A stretch of 64,000 bases of DNA from Acidobacteria bacterium 13_1_20CM_3_53_8 (GTDB taxonomy: Bacteria; Acidobacteriota; Blastocatellia; Pyrinomonadales; Pyrinomonadaceae), in assembly GCA_001920415.1 (NCBI GenBank), contig MNJR01000144.1:38941-102940 (forward strand), written 5' to 3'. Every line of letters starts with the position of its first letter. Within the stretch, counting starts at the first letter, position 1. The translations under genes were made by a program, and so were the position numbers. A model generated the notes under the pieces. It saw nothing but the letters and a program-made list of their open reading frames with translations, was not told where the DNA came from and did no database searches. This document shows positions 8,792-18,297 of this stretch, in pieces.

Positions 8792-9412
8792 ATGAGCACA
8801 CTACAAAGCTTCATCAAGGGTTTGGGCGGTTACGCTCAGGATTTGTACGGGGTTGCCAGATGCAGGTTCACGAACCCGCACAGTTATACGAAATTCTTAA
8901 CAATCAACAGGCTCAGAAAAGAGACTGGGGCGCGCATCTTTATAGAGGCCGGAACATTTCACGGTGTTACTGCCGAAAGATGCGCCAGTGTCTTCGAGCG
9001 CGTCTTCACCATAGAGCTTGACGAAAAACTTTACGAGCGTGCGGCGAAACGCCTTGCGCGAAAGAGAAATATAGAGGCCATTCGAGGCGACGCTCTGATT
9101 GCTCTTCCAAAAGTTCTGGAGGACGAGAGTGTGAGCGATGCTCTAATCTTTTTGGACGGCCATTTTTCGGGCGGCGAGACGGCTCACGGAGATTTGGCCG
9201 AACCTGCTGTCGAAGAATTGGAAGTGCTCTCAAAATATCGCAATAAAATCAAAGCGATTGTTGTTGACGACTTTCGCTGTTTCGGCACAGAGCCGGGTTA
9301 TCCTTCCAAGTCCGATCTGTTCAAAGGTGCTGAAGAGTATTTCGCCCAACATGGTTTCAATGTCACAGTCTATTTAGATCAACTGATAGTTACCCGAAAG
9401 CAGTTTGCATGA
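8792..9412 (+). CDS. small class I SAM methyltransferase-like protein
   Basis: A 206-residue protein with a Rossmann-like methyltransferase core: IFIEAGTFHGVTAERCASVF (motif I, about 49-68), VFTIELDEKLYERAAKRL (acidic motif II), IRGDALIALP and DALIFLDGHFSGGE. It resembles proteins annotated as class I methyltransferases in O-antigen loci, but the exact family is not clear. Its stop overlaps the next start in an ATGA arrangement. It is the fourth methyltransferase-like gene in a row. Confidence 0.75.
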   Translation: MSTLQSFIKGLGGYAQDLYGVARCRFTNPHSYTKFLTINRLRKETGARIFIEAGTFHGVTAERCASVFERVFTIELDEKLYERAAKRLARKRNIEAIRGDALIALPKVLEDESVSDALIFLDGHFSGGETAHGDLAEPAVEELEVLSKYRNKIKAIVVDDFRCFGTEPGYPSKSDLFKGAEEYFAQHGFNVTVYLDQLIVTRKQFA

Positions 9413-10284
9413 GGGAGAAAAAAGCTTCGTCGTTCTGTTACGCCCAACTCCCCAGAGCCGGGCTTGGCAACATGCTGCTCGTCTGGGCGCGCGCGCAAGC
9501 CTTCGCACATCTGAATGACATTGAGTTGATCGTCGCATCTTGGGGAGGGGTGAAAGTCGGGCCAATCCTCAGGCGCGAAAGACAGAGCCGCTTCTATTTC
9601 GGCTATTTCAAAAAAAACGGCAATCGAAATTTTTTTCGGCGGCAAATGATTTTGCGCACTTATCAGTGGATAGTCGAGCCGGAGATTGAGCGCCTTTCGA
9701 ACAGGCACAACGACGCTGCCGGGAATCTATACGTCTTCAATCAGATTCCACATTGGGCCGATTATTTCAAAGGAATAAAAGAGCACAGGAAATTAATTCT
9801 TAATCGTCTTTATTCGATGCTGGAGGAGAAGCATCGTGAAGAACTGGCGGGGCTTGAATCGCCTGGCGAGGACTTCGCCAAAGTCGGACACGTTCGCGCA
9901 CCTTTCTCTTATTTCACAAACGCCATAGAACGGTTGCGAGCAGTCAGCGGCAAGCCTCTTCCTGTTACGATTTTTTCTGACGGTTATGATGATGAACTGG
10001 AAGAGCTATTAAAACTTCCTCACGTTACGCGTTCTTGCGCAACTTCAGACGTTACCGATCTGCTGCTTCTATCAAAAGCCCGTGTAATCATTCCTTCTCC
10101 GGGAAGCACCTTCGGCTATTGGTCAGCCTTTTTGTCAAATGCAGCCGTGTTGCATCATCCAGACCATTTTCATTCTACGGTTCGCTCCGAGACTTTCAAC
10201 CGATCTTTTTACGAAGGCTGCGCGAAGGGGGAGACCGACTCGTGGCCTTCGCTGCTGAAAGAGAATATAAGAAGCATTGTTTAA
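9409..10284 (+). CDS. GT11-like (alpha-1,2-fucosyltransferase-type) glycosyltransferase
   Basis: Likely glycosyltransferase. The opening LPRAGLGNMLLVWARAQAFA (about residues 13-32) resembles the GLGNQMFQYA signature of family GT11. A later GHVRAPFSYF matches the HxR region of those enzymes, and IIPSPGSTFGYWSAFLSN (near 225) resembles their SxSxFSWWAA motif. The key positions are recognisable but not exact, so donor and linkage are uncertain. GDP-fucose synthesis genes are present in the same locus (19.5-21.6 kb), which fits a fucosyltransferase role. The start overlaps the upstream stop by four bases. Confidence 0.65.
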   Translation: MREKKASSFCYAQLPRAGLGNMLLVWARAQAFAHLNDIELIVASWGGVKVGPILRRERQSRFYFGYFKKNGNRNFFRRQMILRTYQWIVEPEIERLSNRHNDAAGNLYVFNQIPHWADYFKGIKEHRKLILNRLYSMLEEKHREELAGLESPGEDFAKVGHVRAPFSYFTNAIERLRAVSGKPLPVTIFSDGYDDELEELLKLPHVTRSCATSDVTDLLLLSKARVIIPSPGSTFGYWSAFLSNAAVLHHPDHFHSTVRSETFNRSFYEGCAKGETDSWPSLLKENIRSIV

Positions 10285-10306
10285 GCCGTAACGAGTTGCT
10301 GCCTTT

Positions 10307-11509
10307 ATGACTATTCGCCTTGCTGTTCTAGTCAGTCATCCAATTCAACATTTCGCTCCCTGGCACAGAGAAGTCGCAAGGCGTAAAGAAGTTGATCTGC
10401 GCGTCTTCTTTTATTGTGATTGGGGAGTGGCAAGTTACTTTGATCCAGAGTTTAAGATTCCGGTCGAGTGGGACATACCTCTTATGGACGGCTACGCTTA
10501 CGAATTACTGCCCATCGCGCGCAGGCCGCGTAATCTGAGCTACTGGGAGGTTGATAATCCTACAGTTGGGACTGCCCTTAACAGTTTTCAACCGGATGTT
10601 GTGCAGGTCTTCGGCTATGCTCATAAGACAAGCTGGCGCGCGGCCAACTGGGCTTACGCGAACCGTAAACCTCTCTTGTTATATTCTGACTCGAATGTCC
10701 GCACACAGCCTGCCTGGTGGAAACGTCTGCCCAAGCAGATGATAGTACGCCGCTACTATAGCCGCGTTGACGGCGCTCTGTACGTCGGGGATAACAATCG
10801 GGAATATCACAAGCTCTACGGAGTTCCAGAGGATCGTCTCTTTCGCGGCAACTTGCCAATAGACCGCAGCTCACTCCTTGCGAGAGTTCAGAAGAGAGAT
10901 GAGATACGACTCGCAATCCGTGACGAATTGAAGATCCCGCAAGACGCATTCGTTGTGGCCTTCTGCGGGAAGTACATCACGCGCAAGAGGCCGCTCGATC
11001 TGGTCGCAGCCACTCACAGAGCAGCCGAAGGGGGCGCGCCCGTGTGGTCTATGTTGATAGGCGAAGGGCCTGAGCGCGGAGCGATTGAGGAATATTGCCG
11101 ACGAGAGCGAGTCGGCAATACTGTGATGGCGGGATTCGTAAATCAGTCGAGGGTGCCGGAATTTTTGGCGGCTGCGGATGCGCTTGCAGTCACCTCAGCA
11201 TACGACCCGCACCCGCTGGTGGTAACAGAAGGCGCTTGCTTCGGGCTTCCGGTTATTATCAGCGACCGTGTTGGCTGCGTCGGGAATGATGACACTGCGC
11301 GACCTGATGTGAACGCCTTAGTTTATCCATGCGGAGATACAGAGGTGTTGCGACAGATGATTGAAAGACTCTGCCGGGATAATAGTCTTTATAAAGCTAT
11401 GTCGGCGGCGTCAATCTCTATCTCTGAGACACAGGATGTAACGGTCGCGGCTTCAAATTTGACGGAAGCCGCATGTAAATTGCACTCACTTGGCCCACGT
11501 CGGCATTGA
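10307..11509 (+). CDS. GT4-family glycosyltransferase
   Basis: Retaining glycosyltransferase of the GT-B fold. The acceptor-side N-terminus opens with LAVLVSHPIQHFAPWHREVA. The C-terminal donor-binding half includes VVAFCGKYITRKRPLDLVAA (about 215-234), MLIGEGPERGAIEEYC and the EX7E-type region DALAVTSAYDPHPLVVTEGACFGLPVI (about 290-316). At 400 aa it is of usual size. It is closely spaced with its neighbours in the assembly cluster. Donor sugar not determinable. Confidence 0.9.
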   Translation: MTIRLAVLVSHPIQHFAPWHREVARRKEVDLRVFFYCDWGVASYFDPEFKIPVEWDIPLMDGYAYELLPIARRPRNLSYWEVDNPTVGTALNSFQPDVVQVFGYAHKTSWRAANWAYANRKPLLLYSDSNVRTQPAWWKRLPKQMIVRRYYSRVDGALYVGDNNREYHKLYGVPEDRLFRGNLPIDRSSLLARVQKRDEIRLAIRDELKIPQDAFVVAFCGKYITRKRPLDLVAATHRAAEGGAPVWSMLIGEGPERGAIEEYCRRERVGNTVMAGFVNQSRVPEFLAAADALAVTSAYDPHPLVVTEGACFGLPVIISDRVGCVGNDDTARPDVNALVYPCGDTEVLRQMIERLCRDNSLYKAMSAASISISETQDVTVAASNLTEAACKLHSLGPRRH

Positions 11510-11571
11510 CTTGTGGAAAGAAGCGAGCGGGCCGCACAAAGAGACACTAAATATTCGGGCAAGGCAGAACA

Positions 11572-12618
11572 TTGGCCGGTCAATCTCTCTTAATCGTCGG
11601 GTCAGAAAGGTTCCAGAGCTTGGAAAGCTCGTACGCCAGAGCTTTTAAGAAGATAGGGTGGGACGTTTCTTTCTGGAATCCAGTAGAAGCCCGGAAGCGT
11701 TTCGCACGTGGGTGGCGAGTGGGCCAACTCTTCAGCACTTTCGTCCATGTTGAACCTTGGATTCGGAAGGCAAACCTCGAGCTTATTTATGCCGCAGAGA
11801 AGCTGCGCCCAGATCTGATCGTTGTAATCTGGACGGAAGAAGTGTGGAGCGGAACGCTCGGGCAGGTGAAAGTGCTTTTGCCTCATACTCCGATCTACTG
11901 CGTTTATCCCGACTCTCCCCAAAGTCTGAGCAGTGACCGGATTCAGTGCCTACCATTATTCGATAGATTTATGACTGTTTCTCCCGCTTGGGTCGAAGTC
12001 TTCGAAAGGTTGGGGGCAAGGCGAGTAAACTACCTCCCTTTAGCAGCCGACCCTGAGTTGCACCGCCCGGCGATGAAAACGAAGAACGGCGACTCCACTC
12101 TGGCTCATGATGTTGTCTTTGTCGGTAATTGGCGGGCTGCGCGCGAAACCTTGTTAGAGCAACTTTCCGATTTTGATTTGTACCTGTGGGGAAGCAGCTA
12201 CTGGAAGCGCCGCACGCGTCCCGGTTCCCCTTTGCGGGCGTGTTACGGCGGGCGCAGACTCGGCGGAGCAGAGTTTGCGCAGGTCTGTGCCGATAGTCGC
12301 ATCATGCTTAATATCATTGACACGATGATATGGCCCGGGCCGAACATGCGAACCTTCGAGCAGCCAGCATGCAGAGCTTTTTCTCTGATTACTAGAACGC
12401 CCGCTGTGGTTGATCTATTTAAAGAAGGCGAGACGGTAGAGTGCTTCGACTCGGCTGAGGAGGCGCGCGACAAGGTTAAATTTTATCTGAATAACGAAAC
12501 AGCGCGTCAGAGAGTCGCCGATGCGAGTTATCAGTACGTTATCGAAGGCGGCCATACATATGTTGATCGTGCAAGGCAATTGATTGTGTGGGCGGAACAG
12601 GATAGAGCGAGGCTGTAA
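11572..12618 (+). CDS. CgeB-type glycosyltransferase
   Basis: Resembles the CgeB/DUF3880-like group with a C-terminal Glyco_trans_1_2 domain. Characteristic stretches are LRPDLIVVIWTEEVW (about 80), IYCVYPDSPQSLSS, VNYLPLAADPELHRP (about 157) and the C-terminal NMRTFEQPACRAFSLITRTP (about 260) followed by VECFDSAEEARDKVKFYL. The listed start is TTG, giving MAGQSLLIVG, directly at the first beta strand; no strong ribosome binding site precedes it. The stop overlaps the next ATG by one base. Probable transferase of an unknown sugar. Confidence 0.8.
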   Translation: MAGQSLLIVGSERFQSLESSYARAFKKIGWDVSFWNPVEARKRFARGWRVGQLFSTFVHVEPWIRKANLELIYAAEKLRPDLIVVIWTEEVWSGTLGQVKVLLPHTPIYCVYPDSPQSLSSDRIQCLPLFDRFMTVSPAWVEVFERLGARRVNYLPLAADPELHRPAMKTKNGDSTLAHDVVFVGNWRAARETLLEQLSDFDLYLWGSSYWKRRTRPGSPLRACYGGRRLGGAEFAQVCADSRIMLNIIDTMIWPGPNMRTFEQPACRAFSLITRTPAVVDLFKEGETVECFDSAEEARDKVKFYLNNETARQRVADASYQYVIEGGHTYVDRARQLIVWAEQDRARL

Positions 12619-13391
12619 TGATAGTGTTGAAGTCGACTGAAGCAGACTTCAGAAAAGAGCTATATCATCGTTACGTTTCAACCTTCAAGGGAGAGTCCTT
12701 TGAGGAAGATGTGAATGCCCTTGAATCCCACTGGGCATGGTGCGAGCACAAGTACATACCTACATTCAATCGTTTAAGGCGAGACGATTCGATGCTTGAG
12801 TTGGGCTGCGGTGCGGGTTATATGATGGAGTTCCTACGAAGGCACGGCTTCTCTCAAGTTCAAGGTATTGACATATCGGAAGAGCAAGTCGGCCTTGCAC
12901 GAAAAAAAGGATTGAATGCACAGGTCGCAGACGCTCTCCTTTTCCTCGAATCTAAGAGCGAGTGCTATGACGCAATTCTTGCTCTCGATTTCATAGAACA
13001 TTTTACCAGAGACGAACTGATGCGCCTGCTTCCTCTTATCAATCAGGCTCTGAAAGCAGACGGCATGTTGATTCTACAGACTCCGAACGGTCAGGGGCTT
13101 TTCCCTCGACAGGTTATCTTTGGCGACCTGACGCATTTGACCGTCTTCACACCTGAGTCACTGAGCCATCTATTAAAGCTCTTCAATTTCAATAGCGTCG
13201 CGTTTATTGAAACCGGCCCCGTGCCGGAGAAGCTAACCGGAAAGATTCGGGCTGGACTATGGAAGCTGCTCAAGTTGATGGCTAATACAGTTCGCCGAAT
13301 CGAGACAGGCAAATCTCAGCAGATATGGACTGAGAACATGATCTGTTGCTGTCGAAAATCAGCGAGCTTAGTCGCTAATAATATTGGCTGA
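12618..13391 (+). CDS. class I SAM methyltransferase
   Basis: Methyltransferase of the Methyltransf_23/11 type. Motif I is MLELGCGAGYMMEFLRRHG (about residues 59-77), followed by VQGIDISEEQVGLARKKGL, AILALDFIEHFTRDELMRLL and LILQTPNG. At 257 aa it is of usual length. The ATG overlaps the upstream TAA by one base, so it is translationally coupled to the CgeB-type transferase. Probably acts on a sugar of the repeat unit. Confidence 0.88.
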   Translation: MIVLKSTEADFRKELYHRYVSTFKGESFEEDVNALESHWAWCEHKYIPTFNRLRRDDSMLELGCGAGYMMEFLRRHGFSQVQGIDISEEQVGLARKKGLNAQVADALLFLESKSECYDAILALDFIEHFTRDELMRLLPLINQALKADGMLILQTPNGQGLFPRQVIFGDLTHLTVFTPESLSHLLKLFNFNSVAFIETGPVPEKLTGKIRAGLWKLLKLMANTVRRIETGKSQQIWTENMICCCRKSASLVANNIG

Positions 13392-14631
13392 GGAGACGAT
13401 TTCATTAAAGGGGAATGAATGGAGCAGTTTCGCTAATCTTAAATCAGTGAGCAGAAAAACTCGAAAAATTTTATATATACAATATACTAATCCGGCTGCT
13501 TTCCCGCCGCTTGAGCATAGCTCGCAGATTTTAGCCAATGACGGATGGAGCGTGCTCTTCCTCGGCATAGGCGCAATGGGGGGAGCCGACGCACTGCGCT
13601 TTGCGCAGCACGAGCGAGTTGATGTTCGTCAGATGGCATTCTGCAAGCGCGGCTTGATGCAGAAGTTGCACTACGTTAGGTTCACACTCTGGACTTTGGC
13701 TTGGGCGATCTGGTGGAGACCTGAATGGCTCTATGCCTCAGACCTGTTGTCCTGTCCTGCGGCGCGCCTGATTAATCTGCTACTTGGCGTGAAGGTAATC
13801 TACCATGAGCATGATTCGCCTGAAGCTACTGGCGCTACTTTTTTCATGCGCATCTGTTTGAGCGCAAGAAAACAGCTTGCGCGACATAGTCAGATTTGTA
13901 TCCTGCCTAATGAACAGCGCGCTTCAATCTTTGCCGAACAGACCGGGGCCGAGAATATGCTCTGTGTGTGGAATTGCCCGGCGCGCGCTGAGGCCGAGAT
14001 GTCTGGCGGCGACCATGAGAATGAGGCATTCTGGGTGCTCTATCATGGCTCAATAGTGCCGCCTAGACTCCCTGAGACAGTTCTATTTGCTCTTACGATG
14101 CTGCCCGAAAGAGTAAAACTGCGCGTGATAGGCTACGAGACGGTCGGCCACTTGGGGTACGTAGAGGAGTTGCGAGAAATGGCAATGAAACTTGGGATTG
14201 CTAATAGAATGGAGTTTCTTGGTTCTATACCGACGAGAGGCGAACTTCTGGAATTGTGCAGGAAATCTGATGTTGGACTTGCCTTCATGCCCGAAAACGG
14301 AGGCGATATCAACTTGCGCTACATGGCAGGCGCGTCCAACAAGCCTTTCGATTACCTTGCAAGTGGTCTTACCCTTCTGGTCACAGATTTACCTGAGTGG
14401 CGAAAGATGTTTGTCGAACCCGGCTATGCCCTTGCCTGTGACCCTAAGAGTGCTGAGAGCATAGCCTCGGCGCTTCGTTGGCTTATTGACCATCCAGAAC
14501 AGGCACGACAAATGGGGGAGTTAGGGCGTGAAAAGATAATCGCCGAGTGGCACTACGAGAAAGCGTTCTCTCCGGTAATCAAGCGATTGAGCACACACAG
14601 TTTTCAGGAATCATCAAATGGCGCGGACTGA
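13384..14631 (+). CDS. GT4-family glycosyltransferase
   Basis: GT-B glycosyltransferase. The N-terminal half has KILYIQYTNPAAFPPLEHSS and a VIYHEHDSPEATG segment. The C-terminal half has RVIGYETVGHLGYVEELREMA, RMEFLGSIPTRGELLELCRKSDVGLAFMP and KPFDYLASGLTLLVTDLPEW (about 325-345), matching the donor-site Glu/Gly region of GT4. The start is uncertain: the listed TTG overlaps the previous stop by eight bases, while an in-frame GTG at 13447 would start right before the first beta strand. Neither has a good ribosome binding site. Confidence 0.85.
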   Translation: MAEETISLKGNEWSSFANLKSVSRKTRKILYIQYTNPAAFPPLEHSSQILANDGWSVLFLGIGAMGGADALRFAQHERVDVRQMAFCKRGLMQKLHYVRFTLWTLAWAIWWRPEWLYASDLLSCPAARLINLLLGVKVIYHEHDSPEATGATFFMRICLSARKQLARHSQICILPNEQRASIFAEQTGAENMLCVWNCPARAEAEMSGGDHENEAFWVLYHGSIVPPRLPETVLFALTMLPERVKLRVIGYETVGHLGYVEELREMAMKLGIANRMEFLGSIPTRGELLELCRKSDVGLAFMPENGGDINLRYMAGASNKPFDYLASGLTLLVTDLPEWRKMFVEPGYALACDPKSAESIASALRWLIDHPEQARQMGELGREKIIAEWHYEKAFSPVIKRLSTHSFQESSNGAD

Positions 14632-16129
14632 ACTTGCCGGTAAATTAAGCACTTCGAGGTGGGAAGACACTCACTCTATAGTAAGATTGTCTGCGGCAGC
14701 CTTCGTCTGCTTTACCTTCATAATCCCACTAATACTCTCTCAGTATGATTATTCTGCAATGCAGGTTTTTCTTGCGATGATTCTGCTGGGCCTCTGCCTG
14801 TATCCGCTATACCGCTACATCAGGAAGCGCGAGGTTGGTGTGCCTGTTTTACCGCTCCTATGCATTGCATACGCAGCGCAATTCGTTATCCCCATCTTCA
14901 CGCGCGAAGCAATCATGGCGCTCGCTTATGACGATGCTTACCTTGATAGCAACGATGTTATAGTTGCGCTTGCGATGACAATCATTGGCATCTTGGTGAT
15001 GCAGATGGCCTATCACCTTATGCGGAAGAAGAGAATCAGCAATGCCCTCCCGGCTGTTAGCCTTCCGCTGAATGTTAATAGATCAATTCTCTATTGTTTC
15101 TCAATTTTCTTACTGCTACAGATTTTAAGATCTATCCAGACATTTCTGTGGGAAAAAAGCGAATTGCAGTTTTCAGCTATTATTGGCTTATTGCAAAACC
15201 AAGCGCTAGTGGCAATTGGGATACTCGGCTGGATCGTTTATACAGGGCGCGGAGGCAAGTGGCTGAAACTTATTTTGTACTTAATGCTAATAATCACAGT
15301 CATTCGCAATGCTACAACAACGATGCTTGAGTCCGTACTCGTGCCGATAACTGTGCTATTAATAGCCAAGTGGATTTACTCTCGTCGAGTTCCGATTCTG
15401 GGCTTTGCGTTCATTGGCGTGTTAATCGTCTTTCTGTCCCCTGTGAAATCAGATATCAGAAGATCAGTCTCTGAGAACGAGTCGGCTACCGATTCATCAG
15501 TTACAATTCGCAGTCTACAATGGATCGAACAAGCAACGGACTACTGGGTATCAGCTTTAACCGAACAACACAATTTTCTCGAATCAGCTTCAGACACCAC
15601 ATCGCGTACAGACCTTATTCATCAATTCACTTACATCTATGCGTCAACCCCCTCGCGCGTTCCATATCAGTATGGAGAGAGTTACAAATATTTCGCTGTC
15701 GCCTTGATTCCGCGCGCTCTCTGGCCGGGCAAGCCAGAAGCCAATAACGCTAACAATTTTTACGCAATCAATTACGGCGTCTCAACAGAGCAGGTTCTGG
15801 AGAGCACCACCTTTGGTGTGACTCTAATCGGCGAAGGGTACATGAATTTCGGGTTTTTCGGCGTTCTTCTGGTGATGTTCATGCAAGGAGCTATCCTTAG
15901 CCTACTTGAACAGATTTTTGCGGGGCCGAAAGCGGGGGCTGGCGGGTGGGCAATCTTTATAGCAAGCTTCGTTTTCTTCTTGAACGGTATAGGGTCGAGT
16001 GCAGAGGTTATGTTCGGTGCGATCCTTCAGAATCTCATCTTTAGCTCTATCTTGTTATGGTGGGTGCGAGAAAAGATGCACGACAAGCGGGACATCAATT
16101 TGAGCTTGGCTAGCTTAATCACTAAATAA
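14618..16129 (+). CDS. Wzy-like oligosaccharide repeat-unit polymerase
   Basis: Integral membrane protein of 503 residues with about 10-12 predicted helices (for example FVCFTFIIPLILSQY, VFLAMILLGLCLYPLY, ILVMQMAYHL, IVFLSPVK). A large loop in the middle includes RVPYQYGESYKYFAVALIPRALWPGKP, and the region after it (FGVTLIGEGYMNFGFFGVLLVMFMQG) is typical of O-antigen polymerases of the EpsG/Wzy type. It would join repeat units in the periplasm. It overlaps the upstream glycosyltransferase by 14 bases. Wzy proteins have low sequence identity, so the call rests on topology, this loop and context. Confidence 0.8.
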   Translation: MARTELAGKLSTSRWEDTHSIVRLSAAAFVCFTFIIPLILSQYDYSAMQVFLAMILLGLCLYPLYRYIRKREVGVPVLPLLCIAYAAQFVIPIFTREAIMALAYDDAYLDSNDVIVALAMTIIGILVMQMAYHLMRKKRISNALPAVSLPLNVNRSILYCFSIFLLLQILRSIQTFLWEKSELQFSAIIGLLQNQALVAIGILGWIVYTGRGGKWLKLILYLMLIITVIRNATTTMLESVLVPITVLLIAKWIYSRRVPILGFAFIGVLIVFLSPVKSDIRRSVSENESATDSSVTIRSLQWIEQATDYWVSALTEQHNFLESASDTTSRTDLIHQFTYIYASTPSRVPYQYGESYKYFAVALIPRALWPGKPEANNANNFYAINYGVSTEQVLESTTFGVTLIGEGYMNFGFFGVLLVMFMQGAILSLLEQIFAGPKAGAGGWAIFIASFVFFLNGIGSSAEVMFGAILQNLIFSSILLWWVREKMHDKRDINLSLASLITK

Positions 16130-16193
16130 ATCAACCGACTCTCCAATTCTCGATACACCTGAAGCAAGGACTTTCGATTAAACAAGGCCCGTT

Positions 16194-17120
16194 ATGTCAA
16201 TTTCAAAGCTCAAAGATGATGTCCCGACCGGGTTCGATAGCCCGACTGCCTTGCCTGCTACGCCCGAGCAGGAACTCCAATGGCAAGAAGCTAATCGTAC
16301 GTGGTGGGAACTCCATCCCATGCGCTACGATTTCAGCGAGAAACTTGAGGCCGAAGAATTCACCAGAGAATTTTACGAAGAGATTGACAGACGGTTCTTT
16401 TCTGACGCCGCCACAATGATTTCATGGAACAAATTGCCTTTTGACTCAATCATAAACTTTGGCTCTCTTAAAAAGAAGGACGTGCTGGAGATTGGATGCG
16501 GTAATGGAAGCCACGCACAACTTCTTGCCCAACGGTCGCGCTCATATACCGGAATTGATATAACTCGCTACGCTGTTCGGAGCACGACACAAAGATTACG
16601 CTACATTGGGCTGAACGCGGTTATTGAGCAGATGGACGCAGAAAAGATGTCTTTCCCCTCCGAATCGTTCGATTACATATGGAGTTGGGGCGTAATCCAT
16701 CACTCGGCAAATACAAGGCGAATACTTGAAGAGATGCACCGCGTGTTACGGGCAAAGGGAGAAGCCCAAGTCATGGTGTATCATCGAAACTTCTGGAACT
16801 ACCAGATATTCTCCGGGCTTCTGGCCGGGATTTTCCAGGGACACTTATTTAAAACCGGGTCTCTACACAAGACTTCACAAAAGATTACGGATGGCGCCAT
16901 TGCTCGTTACTACACTATCGCCGAATGGAAATCCCTCGTCTCTGACCTATTCACTGTTAAAGATGTGACAATCTTGGGTAGTAAAGCGGGTCTGATACCA
17001 TTGCCCGCAGGGTCTTTGAAGAGCGCTTTGATACCCCTTGTTCCGAACTCTCTGAGCCGTTTCTTGACCAGCCGTATGAAATTCGGCACCTTCCTTGTCT
17101 CTACTTTAGAGAAGAAATAA
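16194..17120 (+). CDS. class I SAM methyltransferase
   Basis: Methyltransferase with motif I VLEIGCGNGSHAQLLAQRS (about residues 97-115), then YTGIDITRYAVRST, DAEKMSFPSESFDYIWSWGVIHHSAN (about 147-172) and EEMHRVLRAKGEAQVMVYH. The N-terminal NRTWWELHPMRYDF is typical of a group of methyltransferases in glycan clusters. At 308 aa it is complete. Its TAA overlaps the next ATG by one base. Confidence 0.9.
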   Translation: MSISKLKDDVPTGFDSPTALPATPEQELQWQEANRTWWELHPMRYDFSEKLEAEEFTREFYEEIDRRFFSDAATMISWNKLPFDSIINFGSLKKKDVLEIGCGNGSHAQLLAQRSRSYTGIDITRYAVRSTTQRLRYIGLNAVIEQMDAEKMSFPSESFDYIWSWGVIHHSANTRRILEEMHRVLRAKGEAQVMVYHRNFWNYQIFSGLLAGIFQGHLFKTGSLHKTSQKITDGAIARYYTIAEWKSLVSDLFTVKDVTILGSKAGLIPLPAGSLKSALIPLVPNSLSRFLTSRMKFGTFLVSTLEKK

Positions 17121-18274
17121 TGATTCTTAGTTTGCAGACGAACACATTCGGGTGGTATGGGGGAATCCCTACATATAATAGACTCATCTGTCGTGCGCTT
17201 AATGAGATGAAAACGTCCGCCAAAAGCCGCGTGCTAATAGCAATGGACGAGCGCGAAAAGGCGGCCTCTCAAGATTCTTTATATTCCAATCTCTTCATAG
17301 AAGCCTTCAACGGCGACCGCATCCAATTCGTGAAGCGCGTCCTGCGTATCGCGGCAAAACGACAAACGGATGTGATACTTGCCAGCCACATAAATTACGC
17401 GCCCCTATGTTCGCTTGTTAAATTCATGCGGCCACAGGCACGAGTGGGCATAGTAATTTATGGTTGGGAGGTGTGGCGCAGCTTACCGTTATTACAGAAG
17501 AGGGCGCTTCGCCATGCGAATTTTATTATCTCAATAAGTGAATATACAAAACAGAGAGCGATTGAGGTTCAGGGCATCGAAGGTCAGCGTGTCTTTGTTC
17601 TACCAAATGCTCTTGAGTGGAAAGAGACTCACCCCACAAGAATTCCGGGCAACTGTTCCTTCCCTCCGGGAGTTAAACTTTTGTCGGTAGGTCGCCTCGA
17701 TGCTGCGGAGCAGCAGAAGGGATTTGATACCGTAATTAGGGCGCTGCCTAAAATAGCCAATCAAGTTCCAGATATACAGTACATCGTGATTGGTGACGGC
17801 ACAGATTTGGAACGACATAAGCAATTAGCTAAGAAGCTAGGCGTCTCGGAGCGCGTGCATTTCTTAGGTTTTGTGGATGATGACCTATTGCGCCAAGCTT
17901 ATGCAGCTTGTGATCTCTTTGTGATGCCTAGTGCCCAGGAGGGTTTTGGCTTTGTGTACCTTGAGGCGATGCAGTACGGCAAGGCGGTAGTTGCTGCAAA
18001 TAGCGGCGGCGCGCCCGAGGTCGTAACGGATGGAGAGACGGGCTGGTTGGTCGAGTACGGGAATACGGAACAGCTTTCGCAGGCACTCATTCGTCTGTGC
18101 CTTGATTCGGAACTTCGCGCCAAATTAGGTGACGCCGGTTATCATCGGCTACAAAAGAGTTTCACTTTCCCCAAGTTTTGCCAGACGTTTTCAGATATAC
18201 TGAAACGAGAATTGTCCGCCATCGAAATTTACAAGTCTCGCCGCAAAATGATTGGCAATACACAGGCTGTTTAA
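17120..18274 (+). CDS. GT4-family glycosyltransferase
   Basis: Canonical GT4 enzyme. The N-terminus LQTNTFGWYGGIPTYNRLICRAL has the glycine-rich acceptor loop. The donor half has LLSVGRLDAAEQQKGFDTVIRAL (about 192-214), YIVIGDGTDLERHKQLAKKLG, VHFLGFVDDDLLRQAYAACDLFVMPS and EGFGFVYLEAMQYGKAVVA, the EX7E motif (about 274-292). Length is normal. Coupled to the preceding methyltransferase by a one-base overlap. Donor sugar unknown; GDP-mannose-type transferases share this pattern. Confidence 0.92.
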   Translation: MILSLQTNTFGWYGGIPTYNRLICRALNEMKTSAKSRVLIAMDEREKAASQDSLYSNLFIEAFNGDRIQFVKRVLRIAAKRQTDVILASHINYAPLCSLVKFMRPQARVGIVIYGWEVWRSLPLLQKRALRHANFIISISEYTKQRAIEVQGIEGQRVFVLPNALEWKETHPTRIPGNCSFPPGVKLLSVGRLDAAEQQKGFDTVIRALPKIANQVPDIQYIVIGDGTDLERHKQLAKKLGVSERVHFLGFVDDDLLRQAYAACDLFVMPSAQEGFGFVYLEAMQYGKAVVAANSGGAPEVVTDGETGWLVEYGNTEQLSQALIRLCLDSELRAKLGDAGYHRLQKSFTFPKFCQTFSDILKRELSAIEIYKSRRKMIGNTQAV

Positions 18275-18297
18275 TAGGTGTTTGATATTCTCTTTCC